In this document: piece by piece, positions 54,419 to 63,989 of the stretch
Position numbering within the stretch: position 1 is the stretch's first letter
How the letters are laid out: each line of letters begins with the position of its first letter
From: Nonomuraea candida
Lineage (GTDB): Bacteria > Actinomycetota > Actinomycetes > Streptosporangiales > Streptosporangiaceae
Assembly (NCBI RefSeq): GCF_000725485.1
Contig: NZ_JOAG01000012.1
Span: 1-64,000 of the forward strand
Length of the DNA stretch: 64,000 nucleotides
Direction: 5' to 3'
The notes under the pieces: generated by a model
Databases searched by the model: none
What the model was told of the DNA's origin: nothing
Seen by the model: only the letters and a program-made list of their open reading frames with translations
Program-made: the position numbers and the translations under genes

Positions 54419-55117
54419 TCAGGTGATCTCCAGCATGCGCTCCCGCACGGCGTAGACCACGGCCTCCATCCGCGAGTGCAGCTGCAGCTTGTCGAGGATG
54501 TTGCGGACGTGGTTCTTCACGGTGTTCTCGGAGATGAACAGCTGCTTGGCGATCTCCCGGTTGTTCATGCCCTTGGCGACCAGCCGCAGGACCTCCATCT
54601 CCCGGTCGGTCAGACGGGGGACGGGGAGCTGGGGCGGGCGTTCGGCCTCCTTGCGGCTCATGTTGGCGAACTCGCTGATGAGCTTGGCCGCCATCGCCGG
54701 GTTGATCAGCGACTGGCCTTCGTGCACGCCGCGCACCGCCGCGGGGACGTCATTGATCTGCACGTCCTTGAGCAGGTAGCCGGTGGCTCCCGCCTTGATG
54801 GCCTCGAAGAGGTCCTCTTCCTCGTCGCTCACCGTCAGCATGATGATGCGGGTGCTGGGCACGGAGGCCTTGATGCCCTTCGTCGCCTCGATCCCGTCCT
54901 GCCGGGGCATGCGCACGTCCATGAGCGCGACGTCGGGCATGAGGCGATCGGCCAGTTCGACCGCCTCCTGCCCGTCGCTCGCCTCACCGACCACCTCGAT
55001 GTCGGGCTCGGCAGCCAGCGCCAGCGCCAGGCTCCTCCTGATCAGCTCGTGATCGTCGACGATCAGCACGCGGATCGGCTCGCTCGCCTGAGCGCGGGCC
55101 TCGCCAGACTCGGTCAC
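54419..55117 (-). CDS. NarL/LuxR-family response regulator
   Basis: A 232-residue regulator with a receiver domain (VLIVDDHELIRRSL, phospho-acceptor Asp67 in ALMDVRMPRQDG, Lys in YLLKDV) and a C-terminal LuxR HTH (LTDREMEVLRLVAKGMNNREIA). GTG 55117 follows AAGGAGG, which overrules the longer open frame. No histidine kinase gene is adjacent, so it is an orphan here. Its place between hpf and secA is common in actinobacteria. Confidence 0.93.
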   Translation of the reverse strand: MTESGEARAQASEPIRVLIVDDHELIRRSLALALAAEPDIEVVGEASDGQEAVELADRLMPDVALMDVRMPRQDGIEATKGIKASVPSTRIIMLTVSDEEEDLFEAIKAGATGYLLKDVQINDVPAAVRGVHEGQSLINPAMAAKLISEFANMSRKEAERPPQLPVPRLTDREMEVLRLVAKGMNNREIAKQLFISENTVKNHVRNILDKLQLHSRMEAVVYAVRERMLEIT

Positions 55118-55304
55118 AAGGCCTCCTTGATCCGCCTCGCGACGATCCGCCTCGCGCCTGCCGTTGCCTCGCTTCGCTCGCTCATCTCTGCCTGACTGAG
55201 CTCGCTCACGTCTCCTCCTCGTCGGGGGGCCAGAGCCGTCGAACCGCCATGATGGCACGTACCGGCGGCTCTCGGGGTGGTCGAGAAGATCTTTTAGCGC
55301 GCGA

Positions 55305-55973
55305 TCAGGGCTCTACGAGCCGTAGCACGCCGTAGTTGTAGCCGCGCCGGTTGTAGACGACGCACGGCTGGCCGCTCTCCTTGTCACGGAACAGGTAGAA
55401 GTCGTGCCCGACCAGCTCCATCTCGAGCAGGGCCTGGTCGATGGTCATGGGTTCCGCTCGGTGGAACTTCTCCCGGACGATGAGCGGCCCGTCGCCGTCC
55501 ATCTCGATCGGGACGATGTCGTCGTAGAGCTGGTCGCTCTTCTGCTGCAGCTCGTCCTCGTCGGGTTCGGCCTGTTCGGGGACGGCCGGCTGCGTGCGCG
55601 GCGCGAGGTCGGCCGCGTCGGGAAGGGTTGCGGTGATCTCCGCCACCGAGGGCGGGCAGTGGTTGCCGTGATGGACCTTGCGCCGGTCGGACAGCCGCCT
55701 GAGGCGGCCTTCCAGCTTGTCGAGGGCCAGGTCGAGAGCTGCGAATCGGTCGTCGGCCGAGGCCTCGGCGCGGATGGCCGGCCCTCGCGAGTGAATGGTG
55801 AGCTCGACGCGCTCCCGCTGTCCTGCGAGGCGCGGATTGCGTTCCTTCGACACCTCCACATCGACTCGGATGAGTTTGTTGTCCAGACGTTCGATCCTGG
55901 CCAGCTTGGTCGTCACGTGGTCGCGGAACCGATCACTCACTCCTGTGTGCCGGCCCTTGACGATGATGTCCAT
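55305..55973 (-). CDS. hpf: Ribosome hibernation-promoting factor, long form
   Basis: A 222-residue long HPF: N-terminal S30AE domain (MDIIVKGRHTGVSDRFRDHV ... DLALDKLEGRLRRLSDRRK), an acidic linker and the C-terminal dimerisation domain (EPMTIDQALLEMELVGHDFY, YNRRGYNYGVLRLVEP). It binds the decoding centre and pairs 70S ribosomes into 100S particles. ATG 55973; GGGGGG precedes it. Confidence 0.97.
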   Translation of the reverse strand: MDIIVKGRHTGVSDRFRDHVTTKLARIERLDNKLIRVDVEVSKERNPRLAGQRERVELTIHSRGPAIRAEASADDRFAALDLALDKLEGRLRRLSDRRKVHHGNHCPPSVAEITATLPDAADLAPRTQPAVPEQAEPDEDELQQKSDQLYDDIVPIEMDGDGPLIVREKFHRAEPMTIDQALLEMELVGHDFYLFRDKESGQPCVVYNRRGYNYGVLRLVEP

Positions 55974-56600
55974 GCAACAGCCCCCCTTCGGTCTAACGAC
56001 TGAGCAAGAGCGCCCGACAAAGTGCACGTCGGACGGGGTCTTCTGGCTGCCCTTCTGTCACCGTTACCCTCTTCCGACTCGGCGTCACCGGGAACTCGGA
56101 AGGCACCCGCCCGGCCGACCTGGTCTTCGACCCCACATCCGCCTGCTGAGGGTTTCGCAGCTCTGTTGCCACTACTGCCCTTCTCTCCTGACGGGGGACA
56201 TCTGGACCCCCGGGAAGGCAGGACTTACCCCTAAGCCGCACCGTGATCGGTCGACAAAGAGTCGCCTTACGTGGACCGTTTTGCCTGCGGCTGGCATCGG
56301 CTAGCAGAGCCGGGGACCCCGACCCTGCGCAACCACGGACCCGAACGGGTGCCATGTAGGAACGCTATCCGCATCCTGCACGAATGTCAGCTTGCGGGTC
56401 GCCCAAAGGATCACCGTCCGTGATGTGCAGCAGGCCGGAAAGCGCCTTCCGATGCCCCGTTTAACCGATCGGCAACCCTTATGAGGGCGGGGGTCCCGTC
56501 CGCTGAGCAGCGGTCCCGCCGTAGCAGAGGAAGTGACATGTGACCTCCAGGTTAGAGTCACGATTTGGATCTTTCTTTACTCACCGTCACCAAACGGATT
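55974..56600. other. Long non-coding stretch between comF and hpf
   Basis: Over 600 bp without a supportable gene, of lower GC than its surroundings. On the minus strand it would be a long leader or promoter region for hpf. It contains a compound hairpin at 56175-56221. No known riboswitch consensus could be assigned with confidence. Confidence 0.65.
56175..56221 (-). other. Compound hairpin in the hpf upstream region
   Basis: Outer arms CTGCCCTTC and GAAGGCAG pair with one bulge; an inner 6-bp stem CGGGGG/CCCCCG closes a 9-nt loop. It could be an RNA element in the hpf leader or a terminator after comF. Confidence 0.5.
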
Positions 56601-57389
56601 TCAAGATCTTCGGCGTGTCGCGCCTGCCGTCACGGCCAGAGGCGCCGCCACCCCCTCCGCGCGCAGCGCCCTGGCGGCCTCCGCGAGGGTGGCGCCGGTC
56701 GTGACGATGTCGTCCACGAGCAGCGCAAAGGCCACTGGAGGGCCTTTCGCGGCCGCCACGACCCTCAGCGACCCCGCCACGTTGGAGCCCCTCTCTGTGC
56801 AGCTCAGGCCCGCCTGGTCGGTGATCCGCCGGGCTTGACCCAGCGCCGCCCACACCGTCGCGCCCGCCAGCCCGGACGCCCGCAGCCGCCCGGCCACCAG
56901 CTCCGCCAGCCTGCCGACGTGATCGTGCCCCCGGCCCCGCACACTCCGCCGCGCGCTGGGCACCGGCACCACGGCGAACGCCCCACCCGCCGCCCACCCG
57001 GCCCCCTCAGAGCGCTCCCACCTCTCGGAACGCCCCCTCTCCCCGGAACGCCCCCGTCCCTCGGAACGCCCCGGCCCCTCCACGTGGGCGATGGCGGCCA
57101 GGGCCGTACGCGCGATCGCCTCCGCCAGCGCCCCGGCCAGCGTCACCATGCCGCGCTCCTTGTAGGCCACGATCGTCCGGCGCACCGCGCCCTCGTAGGG
57201 GGCGGCGGACCAGCAGTCGGGCAGGCCGGGCGGGGCGGGCGTGGGGACGCGCCTGGCCGGCCGGGCGGTCAGGGCGGCGAAGCAGCGCGGGCAGCACGAC
57301 GCCCCCTTGGCGCCACAGCCCGCGCAGGAGGGTGGAAGGACCAGATCCAGTACGGCGCCGAGCACGCACCCCACCATGCCCGCCGCCAC
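56601..57389 (-). CDS. ComF-family phosphoribosyltransferase-like protein
   Basis: A 262-residue protein with an N-terminal zinc finger (SCAGCGAKGASCCPRC) and a C-terminal PRTase domain with the PRPP motif LLVDDIVTTGATLAEA. The family includes the competence protein ComFC. An odd Arg/Glu/Gly/Ser-rich insertion (GPGRSEGRGRSGERGRSE) sits mid-protein, encoded by repeats of CGGAACGCCCC. GTG 57389 or ATG 57377 start, 28 bp after the lpqB stop. Confidence 0.9.
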   Translation of the reverse strand: MAAGMVGCVLGAVLDLVLPPSCAGCGAKGASCCPRCFAALTARPARRVPTPAPPGLPDCWSAAPYEGAVRRTIVAYKERGMVTLAGALAEAIARTALAAIAHVEGPGRSEGRGRSGERGRSERWERSEGAGWAAGGAFAVVPVPSARRSVRGRGHDHVGRLAELVAGRLRASGLAGATVWAALGQARRITDQAGLSCTERGSNVAGSLRVVAAAKGPPVAFALLVDDIVTTGATLAEAARALRAEGVAAPLAVTAGATRRRS

Positions 57390-57417
57390 CGACAGTTCCG
57401 CCGGAAGCCGGGCGGGT

Positions 57418-59259
57418 TCAGCCCAGGGGGAACAGGGGGGTGCCGCCGTTGGATTCGAGTCTGGGGGTCCAGGTCTGCTGGTCCTGGCTCAGCTCAATGA
57501 TCTTGACCCCGCCATCGGCCGTCTTGACCTCGGCCAGCACCCGGTCCTCCAGCGCGGCCATCGACTCCAGCCGATCCTGCAGCGGCACCCCGGTCGTCTC
57601 CCCGTCGCCCACGTTGATCTCGTTGAGCAGCTGCCCGGCCTTGCCCTTGACCAGCACGAGCAGGTGCTCGTCGTCGCGCCACGCGATGTCGATGATCTTG
57701 TCGCCCACCGCGGTCGTGGTCAGCATCTGCAGGTTGCCCAGCGTGCGCCGCGTGCCCTCGCCGGTCAGCGCGCCGATCTGGACGGTGTTCTCCCCGGTGA
57801 TCACCGCCACCCTGACGCCGTCCCTGGCGATGCGCAGCCGGGTGACGTCGAGCCCGTCCAGCTTGGGCGACAAGATCACCTCGGCCTCCCGCCCGCTGCC
57901 GGGGTCGTAGCGCAGCAGGGCGGACCTCCCGGTGTCGTACGTCCACAAAGAGCCGTCCAGGTGCCAGGAGGGCGCCGTCAGCTCGCTCCCCTTGATGACC
58001 TCCTGCCAGGTGGCGTCCTGCGCGATCCCCACCACGGAGATGCCGGTCGAGGTCTTCGCCGCGACGAGCGGCGTGCCGCCCCGGGAGACGGCGAAGTCGC
58101 CGTAGCCCTCGCGCGGCTCCCCCGCCGCGCCGGCCACCGCGCCCACCGGGCCGTCCTTGCCCAGGTAGTGGAGCGCGCCCCGGTGGATGTAGTAGGCGGT
58201 GTCGCCGCCCTCCTCCAGCCAGGTGTCCTCGGAGTTGGGCCGGTCGATGGAGTACGACTCGCCGTTCACCTGGATCTCGATGATGCGCCCGTTGGCGACC
58301 TCGTTCTGGTTGAGGCTGTACCGGATCTGGGCCCGGAGCGCGGCCTCGGTGCTCAGGTCGCGCAGGTCGAGCGGCCCCGAGAGGTCGATCACCACGCGGT
58401 CCTCGCCCGAGCTGATCGACCGCAGCTCGGTGCCGGACGGGAAGCTCGTGGTCACCGCGCCCCGCAGGGCCTCGGTGGGCGGCTGGAGCAGGCGTTCGAG
58501 CACGGTCTGCGCGAACGTCTCCGTGGTCTTCAGCCGCAGCCGCACCCGGTCGACGACCGGCGTGTCGGGCAGGGTGCGGTTGAGGTAGTAGAGGTTCGTC
58601 GGCCGGTACGCGCGCTGCACGTCCGCGTCGGTGAGCACCAGGCCGGGCGGCAGGGCGCTGACCCGGTAGCCGCCGCCCTGGGGGTTCTTGAGCAGCTCGA
58701 ACTCGCGGTCCCACTCCCCGGCCGTCGGCGTGTACGAGTCGTCCTCGTTGATCCGCGCCACCCAGCGGCCCTTGATGCTGACCTTGGTCACGGTCTCCGA
58801 GGTCTCGTCCAGGGGCGGCACCACCACGTCGTAGGCGTTCTCGATGACCGTCACCGGCCCCTCGGCGTTCCACTTCGACCACGCCTCGGGCGTCAGGTAC
58901 GCCTTCATGACCGTCGGGTCGTCGGGGTAGGCGGCCATGGCGGCCTGCAGCCCCCTGATCGTCTCCTCCGGGCCCCAGCTCCGCTGCGGGCCGATGGCGA
59001 TCATGCGCTGGAACGGCTTGGTGAGCGGGTCGCCGCCCCCTTCGTCGTTCACGGTGAACGGGCCGCCCGGGGCGATCACGGTGCAGCCGGAGCCGCCGAG
59101 CACCACGGCGGCCGCGATCGCGGCGGCCGTGGCCAGCCGCCGCACCCGGCTCCGCCCGACAGCCGGCCGCCGCACCCGGCTCCTCGCGACGGCCGGCCGC
59201 CGCAGCCGGAACCCGCCCACGGCCGGCGGCTTCGCGCCGGTCGCGCTAGTCATCGTCAT
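57418..59259 (-). CDS. lpqB: Lipoprotein LpqB
   Basis: A 613-residue lipoprotein (GSGC lipobox near residue 59) with the GerMN domain (about 200-330) and a beta-propeller-like C-terminal half, as in LpqB, which modulates MtrB. The signal is preceded by an Arg-rich tail with a repeated RRPAVARSRV unit. Its start overlaps the mtrB stop by 14 bp. Confidence 0.95.
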   Translation of the reverse strand: MTMTSATGAKPPAVGGFRLRRPAVARSRVRRPAVGRSRVRRLATAAAIAAAVVLGGSGCTVIAPGGPFTVNDEGGGDPLTKPFQRMIAIGPQRSWGPEETIRGLQAAMAAYPDDPTVMKAYLTPEAWSKWNAEGPVTVIENAYDVVVPPLDETSETVTKVSIKGRWVARINEDDSYTPTAGEWDREFELLKNPQGGGYRVSALPPGLVLTDADVQRAYRPTNLYYLNRTLPDTPVVDRVRLRLKTTETFAQTVLERLLQPPTEALRGAVTTSFPSGTELRSISSGEDRVVIDLSGPLDLRDLSTEAALRAQIRYSLNQNEVANGRIIEIQVNGESYSIDRPNSEDTWLEEGGDTAYYIHRGALHYLGKDGPVGAVAGAAGEPREGYGDFAVSRGGTPLVAAKTSTGISVVGIAQDATWQEVIKGSELTAPSWHLDGSLWTYDTGRSALLRYDPGSGREAEVILSPKLDGLDVTRLRIARDGVRVAVITGENTVQIGALTGEGTRRTLGNLQMLTTTAVGDKIIDIAWRDDEHLLVLVKGKAGQLLNEINVGDGETTGVPLQDRLESMAALEDRVLAEVKTADGGVKIIELSQDQQTWTPRLESNGGTPLFPLG

Positions 59260-60991
59260 GGCCCGCTCCGTCTCCGGAGGCCGGCAGCAGCACGGGCGTC
59301 ATCGCCGTACGCCAGGTGCGCCGCATCTCGATCTCGGGCGGCACCAGCGACAGCGGCGAGCCCTTCAGGTCGGCCCCGGCCGTCCTGGGCAGCGTCAGCC
59401 TGAACTGCGACCCCTCGCCGGGCTGCCCCCACGCCTGCAGCCAGCCGCCGTGCAGCGTGGCGTCCTCGCGGGAGATCGCCAGGCCGAGCCCGGTGCCGCC
59501 GATGGTCCTGGCCCGCGACGGGTCGGCGCGCCAGAACCGGTCGAAGACCATGGTGTCCTCGCCGGCCTTGAGCCCGATCCCGTGGTCGCGCACGGCGACG
59601 GCCACCGCGTCCCTGTCGGCCGCGAGGGTGACCACGATGTCCCTGCCCTCTCCGTGCTCGATGGCGTTGAACAGCAGGTTGCGCAGGATCCGCTCGACCC
59701 GCCGGTTGTCGACCTCGGCCATGCAGGGCTCGTTGGGCAGCCGCAGCTCGAAGCGGGTGGAGTGGCGCTCGGCCAGCGCCTCGGAGTCGCCGATGGCGCG
59801 CAGCACCACGTCGCGCAGATCGACGGAGTCGAGGTCGAGGGTGGCGGCGCCGGCGTCGTAGCGGCTGATCTCCAGCAGGTCGGCCAGCATCGACTCGAAC
59901 CGTTCGAGCTGGGCCTGCATGAGCTCGGCCGAGCGGGCGGCCATCGGCTCGAAGTCCTCGCGGGCGTCGTAGAGCAGGTCGGCGGCCATGCGCACGGTGG
60001 TCAGCGGCGTGCGCAGCTCGTGGGAGACGTCGGAGACGAACTGCCGCTGGACCTGGGAGAGCTCTTCGAGCTGGTGGATCTTGAGCGCGAGGTTGGCGGC
60101 CATCTCGTTGAACGAGTTCGCCAGCCGGGCCAGGTCGTCCTCGCCGCGCACCTTGAGCCGTTCGTCCAGCTTGCCGGAGGCGAGCCGCTCGGCGGCCTGG
60201 CGCGCCAGGCGCACGGGGGTGACGACCTGGCGGGCGACCAGGTACGCGATGGCGGCCAGCAGCAGCACGAGCCCGAGGCCCACCACGACGATGGCCAGCC
60301 GGACGTTGAGCAGCAGCTCCTCTTCCTCGTCGAAGGGGAAGAAGTGGTAGACCTCGTAGTTCTGGTCGAAGGTGTTCAGGTGGACGACGCCGCCGACCAC
60401 GTACGTCAGCGTCGCCCGGGCGTCACCGGGGAACCTGATCCGCTGGATGGTGCCGACCGGCTTGTCCCACTTGGAGTCGCGGATGCTGCGCTGCAGGTTG
60501 AGCCGTAGCTGCGTCGGCACGTTGGCGGGCACCACCCGGCCCGACGCCCGGGACTGGCCCGGGGTCGTCAGGTTGAGCACCAGCACCTCGTAGCGCTTGC
60601 CCGAGCCGTTCTCGCCCGACCCGGTGATGGCCTCCATCACCTCGTCGAGCAGGGTGCCCGTGCCCTTCTTGCCGCTTTCCGCGCTCTTGGCCGGATCATC
60701 GGTCTCCGGGGACAGCGCGTCGGCGATCTGCAGCCGGTCGGCGAACGCGTCGCTGTTGGCGACCTGCTGGCTGCTGCTCACCACCGACCTGTTGATCTCG
60801 CCGAACAGGAAGGTCCCCAGCACCACGACCACGATCACCGAGATCACCAGCGTGCTGGTGACCACCTGGAGCTGCAGCGAGCGCCGCCAGACGCTGCGGA
60901 TCCTGCCCGCCGCGCGGAGCAGCCGGCGGCGCGCTCCGCCGAGGATCCGGCGGAGCGCCCGTCTGCGGGATCTCTTCTTGGTCGGGGGCAT
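59246..60991 (-). CDS. mtrB: Sensor histidine kinase MtrB
   Basis: A 581-residue kinase: two membrane helices (about 42-64 and 252-275) around an extracellular sensor, HAMP, HisKA with SDVSHELRTPLTTVRMAADL and HATPase_c (NLLFNAIEHGEG, DHGIGL, GGTGLGLAI). With MtrA it controls cell wall and division genes. ATG 60991 is chosen because the conserved N-terminus begins there; 17 bp after mtrA. Confidence 0.97.
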   Translation of the reverse strand: MPPTKKRSRRRALRRILGGARRRLLRAAGRIRSVWRRSLQLQVVTSTLVISVIVVVVLGTFLFGEINRSVVSSSQQVANSDAFADRLQIADALSPETDDPAKSAESGKKGTGTLLDEVMEAITGSGENGSGKRYEVLVLNLTTPGQSRASGRVVPANVPTQLRLNLQRSIRDSKWDKPVGTIQRIRFPGDARATLTYVVGGVVHLNTFDQNYEVYHFFPFDEEEELLLNVRLAIVVVGLGLVLLLAAIAYLVARQVVTPVRLARQAAERLASGKLDERLKVRGEDDLARLANSFNEMAANLALKIHQLEELSQVQRQFVSDVSHELRTPLTTVRMAADLLYDAREDFEPMAARSAELMQAQLERFESMLADLLEISRYDAGAATLDLDSVDLRDVVLRAIGDSEALAERHSTRFELRLPNEPCMAEVDNRRVERILRNLLFNAIEHGEGRDIVVTLAADRDAVAVAVRDHGIGLKAGEDTMVFDRFWRADPSRARTIGGTGLGLAISREDATLHGGWLQAWGQPGEGSQFRLTLPRTAGADLKGSPLSLVPPEIEMRRTWRTAMTPVLLPASGDGAGHDDD

Positions 60992-61008
60992 GGCGGGGGG
61001 AGCGGAGG

Positions 61009-61686
61009 TCAGGCGGGGCCGGCTTTGTAGCCCACGCCGCGGACCGTGACGACGATCTCGGGGTGCTCGGGGTCCTTCTCGATCTTGGCCCTGAGCCGCT
61101 GCACGTGGACGTTGACCAGCCGCGTGTCGGCGGCGTGCCGGTAGCCCCACACCTGCTCCAGCAGGACCTCGCGGGTGAAGACCTGGCGCGGCTTGCGGGC
61201 CAGCGCCACCAGCAGGTCGAACTCCAGCGGCGTGAGGTTGATGGTCTCCTCGCCGCGCTTGACCGAGTGGCCGGCCACGTCGATGGTGATGTCGCCGATC
61301 TGCAGGATCTCGGGGGTCGGCTCGTCGGTACGGCGCAGCCGCGCGCGCACCCTGGCGACCAGTTCCTTCGGCTTGAACGGCTTGACGATGTAGTCGTCCG
61401 CGCCCGACTCCAGACCGAGCACGACGTCGATCGTGTCGCTCTTGGCCGTGAGCATGACGATCGGAACCCCCGACTCAGCCCTGATCCTGCGCGCGACGTC
61501 GATGCCGTCGGCTCCCGGCAGCATCAGGTCGAGCAGCACCAGGTCCGGGCGTGTATCCCGGAACGCGTCGAGGGCCTTGTCGCCATCGGAGACAAATGAC
61601 GGCTCGAAGCCTTCCCCTCGCAGCACGATCCCCAGCATCTCGGCGAGAGCGGCGTCGTCGTCGACGACCAGCACGCGACCTTTCAT
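61009..61686 (-). CDS. mtrA: Response regulator MtrA
   Basis: A 225-residue OmpR-family regulator: receiver with Asp53 (LVLLDLMLPGADG) and a winged helix (EFDLLVALARKPRQVFTREV, GYRHAADTRLVNVHVQRLRA). Partner of MtrB and first gene of mtrA-mtrB-lpqB-comF. The 270-bp gap upstream to the divergent gene at 61956 holds its promoter. Confidence 0.98.
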   Translation of the reverse strand: MKGRVLVVDDDAALAEMLGIVLRGEGFEPSFVSDGDKALDAFRDTRPDLVLLDLMLPGADGIDVARRIRAESGVPIVMLTAKSDTIDVVLGLESGADDYIVKPFKPKELVARVRARLRRTDEPTPEILQIGDITIDVAGHSVKRGEETINLTPLEFDLLVALARKPRQVFTREVLLEQVWGYRHAADTRLVNVHVQRLRAKIEKDPEHPEIVVTVRGVGYKAGPA

Positions 61687-61955
61687 GGCCCCTCATTCGT
61701 TCTACGCATTGTGGGACATACCCGCACGATCGCTGAAGGTTACCCTTGGTCGGCCCATGAGTGTGACTTGAGCCCGGCAAAAGGCGAATTTTAGGTCCGC
61801 CCCCGCGATCGCAATCTCAGTCTGCGGTAACAAGGCGACTTTCGGCCATCCCTGGACGGGAAGCTTGCCCGGATTCGCTGGGGAATGCGGGCAAGATGAG
61901 GCGGCGAATCCGCTCTGTGACACCAATGCCCCGCACAGCGTGCCAGGATTGGGAT

Positions 61956-63248
61956 ATGTCAGACGGTCACGGTCCCACGCCCGAGACGCCATCAGGCTGG
62001 TCGGCCGAACAGCCCCCGCCCTACAGCGCCCCGCCGGCCTCCCCGTGGACCGCGCCCGGCGCCGGGCAACCCGAGCAGCAGGTGCCCTACGGGCAGTCTT
62101 ACGGACCGCCCCCGCAGCAGCCCCCGCACCAGCAGCCACCCTACGGGCCCCCGGCCCCCGCACCCTATCCGCCGCACCAGCCCCCGCCGCAGCACCAGCC
62201 CCCCTACGGTTACCAGCCGCATCCGCCGGCGCTGCGGCCGGGCATCATCCCGCTGCGCCCGCTGGGCCTCGGCGACATCCTCGACGGCACGATCAAGCTG
62301 ATCCGGTCCAACCCCAAGGCCGTGCTCGGCCTGTCGGCCGTGGCCGCGCTGCTGGCCGCCGTCCCGCTGGCGGTGGGCCAGACGTTCCTGCTCAACTCCA
62401 TGGGCGACCTCTACACCGACCCCGACGCGGTCCTCTCCGCCGAGAGCGAGCTCAACAGCCTGTACGGCCTGCTCGGCCAGTACGGCGGCACCCTGATCTC
62501 CATGGCGATCCAGTTCGTCGTCGTCACCCTGCTGACCGGCGTGCTGACCCGCATACTCGGCCGGGCCGTCTTCGGCGGCACCATCTCGGCGGGCGAGGCC
62601 TGGCGGCTCGTCAAGGGCCGGGTGCCGGCGTTGTTCGGCGTGGTGGGGCTGATGGCCGTCATCATGCTCGTGCCGATGGTCGTCTTCGTGCTGCTCCTGG
62701 TGGCCGTCTCGATGAACGCCACGCGCTCCGACCTGGGCTGGATCGCCGGGCTGACGATCCTGTTCATCATCGCCTACATCGCCTACTACCTGTTCTTCAG
62801 GACCCGCTTCGCCTTCGCCTCCGCCGCCGTGGTGCTGGAGGGCCGGGGCCCGGTCGACGCCATGCGCCGCTCGTGGAACCTGGTGACCGGCGACTTCTGG
62901 CGGGTGTTCGGCATCCTGCTGCTCACGTCCGTCCTCGTCGGCCTCGTCTCCAGCATCCTGACGGTGCCGTTCACGCTGGCCGGCACGCTCTTCGGCATGC
63001 TGGGCGCGGACACGATCGCCACGACCGTCGTGGCGGCCGTGCTGATCACGGTGGGCGCCACGCTGGGCGCGATGATCACCTATCCGTTCGAGGCCGGCGT
63101 CGCCGGCCTGCTCTACGCCGACCGCCGCATGCGCGGCGAGGCCTTCGACCTCGTGCTGCAGACGGCCGCGATCGAGCAGCAGCGCCAGGGCTGGGTGCAC
63201 GCCTCGGCCGACGAGCTGTGGCACCCGTCCAACTCCGCCAGGTCGTGA
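61956..63248 (+). CDS. Multi-pass membrane protein, glycerophosphoryl diester phosphodiesterase membrane-domain type
   Basis: A 430-residue protein with a Pro/Gln/Tyr-rich cytoplasmic N-terminus (about 1-95; QQPPYGPPAPAPYPPHQ) and about six membrane helices, with the domain signature IIPLRPLGLGDILDGTIKLIR and RSWNLVTGDFWRVFGI. No catalytic domain. ATG 61956. Its stop overlaps the next gene (GTGA). Conserved upstream of mtrA in actinobacteria. Confidence 0.88.
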   Translation: MSDGHGPTPETPSGWSAEQPPPYSAPPASPWTAPGAGQPEQQVPYGQSYGPPPQQPPHQQPPYGPPAPAPYPPHQPPPQHQPPYGYQPHPPALRPGIIPLRPLGLGDILDGTIKLIRSNPKAVLGLSAVAALLAAVPLAVGQTFLLNSMGDLYTDPDAVLSAESELNSLYGLLGQYGGTLISMAIQFVVVTLLTGVLTRILGRAVFGGTISAGEAWRLVKGRVPALFGVVGLMAVIMLVPMVVFVLLLVAVSMNATRSDLGWIAGLTILFIIAYIAYYLFFRTRFAFASAAVVLEGRGPVDAMRRSWNLVTGDFWRVFGILLLTSVLVGLVSSILTVPFTLAGTLFGMLGADTIATTVVAAVLITVGATLGAMITYPFEAGVAGLLYADRRMRGEAFDLVLQTAAIEQQRQGWVHASADELWHPSNSARS

Positions 63249-63877
63249 GCCCGATCGACAGGGAGGAGGCCGCGCGCAAGGCCGCGGAGGAGCTCCTCGA
63301 TCCCGCCTACGACAAGGAATCCCTGCTCGACCAGATCTACCGCCGGGTCATGCAGTTCCTCGGCGACCTCATCGACACCACCACCGGGGGCGGCACGGCG
63401 GGCGGCGTCATCGCGGCCGTGCTCATCACGCTGATCATCCTCGGGGTGATCGCGCTGATCGTGTGGCGGCTGCGCAAGACCGCCCGCGAGAACGCGCTCG
63501 CGCCCGGCGGCCTGTTCGGCGAGCGCGCGATGACCGCGGCCGAGCACCGGCAGGCGGCCGAGCGGCTGGCCGCCGAGGGCCGGTGGACCCAGGCCGTCCA
63601 GGAGCGGCTCCGGGCCATCGCCCGCGACCTGGAGGAACGCGCGCTCGTGGACGGCATGCCGGGGCGCACGGCCGACGAGCTGGCCGCCGAGGCCGCGGTG
63701 TCGCTGCCGGCGTTCGCCGGGGAACTGGCGGCGGCCGCCCGCTCGTTCGACGACGTGACGTACGGCGGGGTGACGGGGACCCGGCAGGCATACGAGACGA
63801 TGGCCTCCCTCGACGAACGCCTGCGCCAGACCCGCCCCGTCCCCCTGACGGGCGCCACCGAGGGAGGCCGGGCATGA
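63245..63877 (+). CDS. DUF4129 membrane protein
   Basis: A 210-residue protein with one membrane helix (about 55-77) and a C-terminal DUF4129 domain (AERLAAEGRWTQAVQERLRA, RTADELAAEAA, DDVTYGG). The GTG start is coupled by GTGA to the gene upstream, and its stop by ATGA to a micro-ORF. In this family the next gene is usually a DUF4350 protein followed by a MoxR ATPase. Confidence 0.9.
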   Translation: MSPIDREEAARKAAEELLDPAYDKESLLDQIYRRVMQFLGDLIDTTTGGGTAGGVIAAVLITLIILGVIALIVWRLRKTARENALAPGGLFGERAMTAAEHRQAAERLAAEGRWTQAVQERLRAIARDLEERALVDGMPGRTADELAAEAAVSLPAFAGELAAAARSFDDVTYGGVTGTRQAYETMASLDERLRQTRPVPLTGATEGGRA

Positions 63878-63933
63878 GCGTGACGACACCCGCGGCCCGC
63901 CACACGGCCACCGCGAACGGAGGCCGGACATGA
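63874..63933 (+). CDS. Micro-ORF 1 (19 residues), coupled by ATGA
   Basis: Encodes MSVTTPAARHTATANGGRT, starting in the stop of the DUF4129 gene (ATGA) and ending in the start of micro-ORF 2 (ATGA), with GGAGG 7 nt before the start. It is probably translated, though a functional peptide is doubtful. Confidence 0.45.
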   Translation: MSVTTPAARHTATANGGRT

Positions 63934-63989
63934 GTGTGGCAACGCCTGCGGCCCGCCTCGCGGCCGCCGCGAGCGGAGGCCGGGCATGA
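63930..63989 (+). CDS. Micro-ORF 2 (19 residues), coupled by ATGA
   Basis: Encodes MSVATPAARLAAAASGGRA, a paralogue of micro-ORF 1 in the next repeat. Its stop overlaps the ATG at 63986. Confidence 0.45.
   Translation: MSVATPAARLAAAASGGRA

Noticed and set aside
56290..56360. c-di-AMP (ydaO-like) riboswitch on the plus strand (CCGGGGACC ... AACGGGTGCC)
   Set aside because: Only fragments resemble the consensus, and there is no plus-strand gene downstream within 5 kb.
56301..56561. 86-codon minus-strand ORF in the hpf-comF gap
   Set aside because: No ribosome-binding site, no domain and irregular codon use; treated as non-coding.
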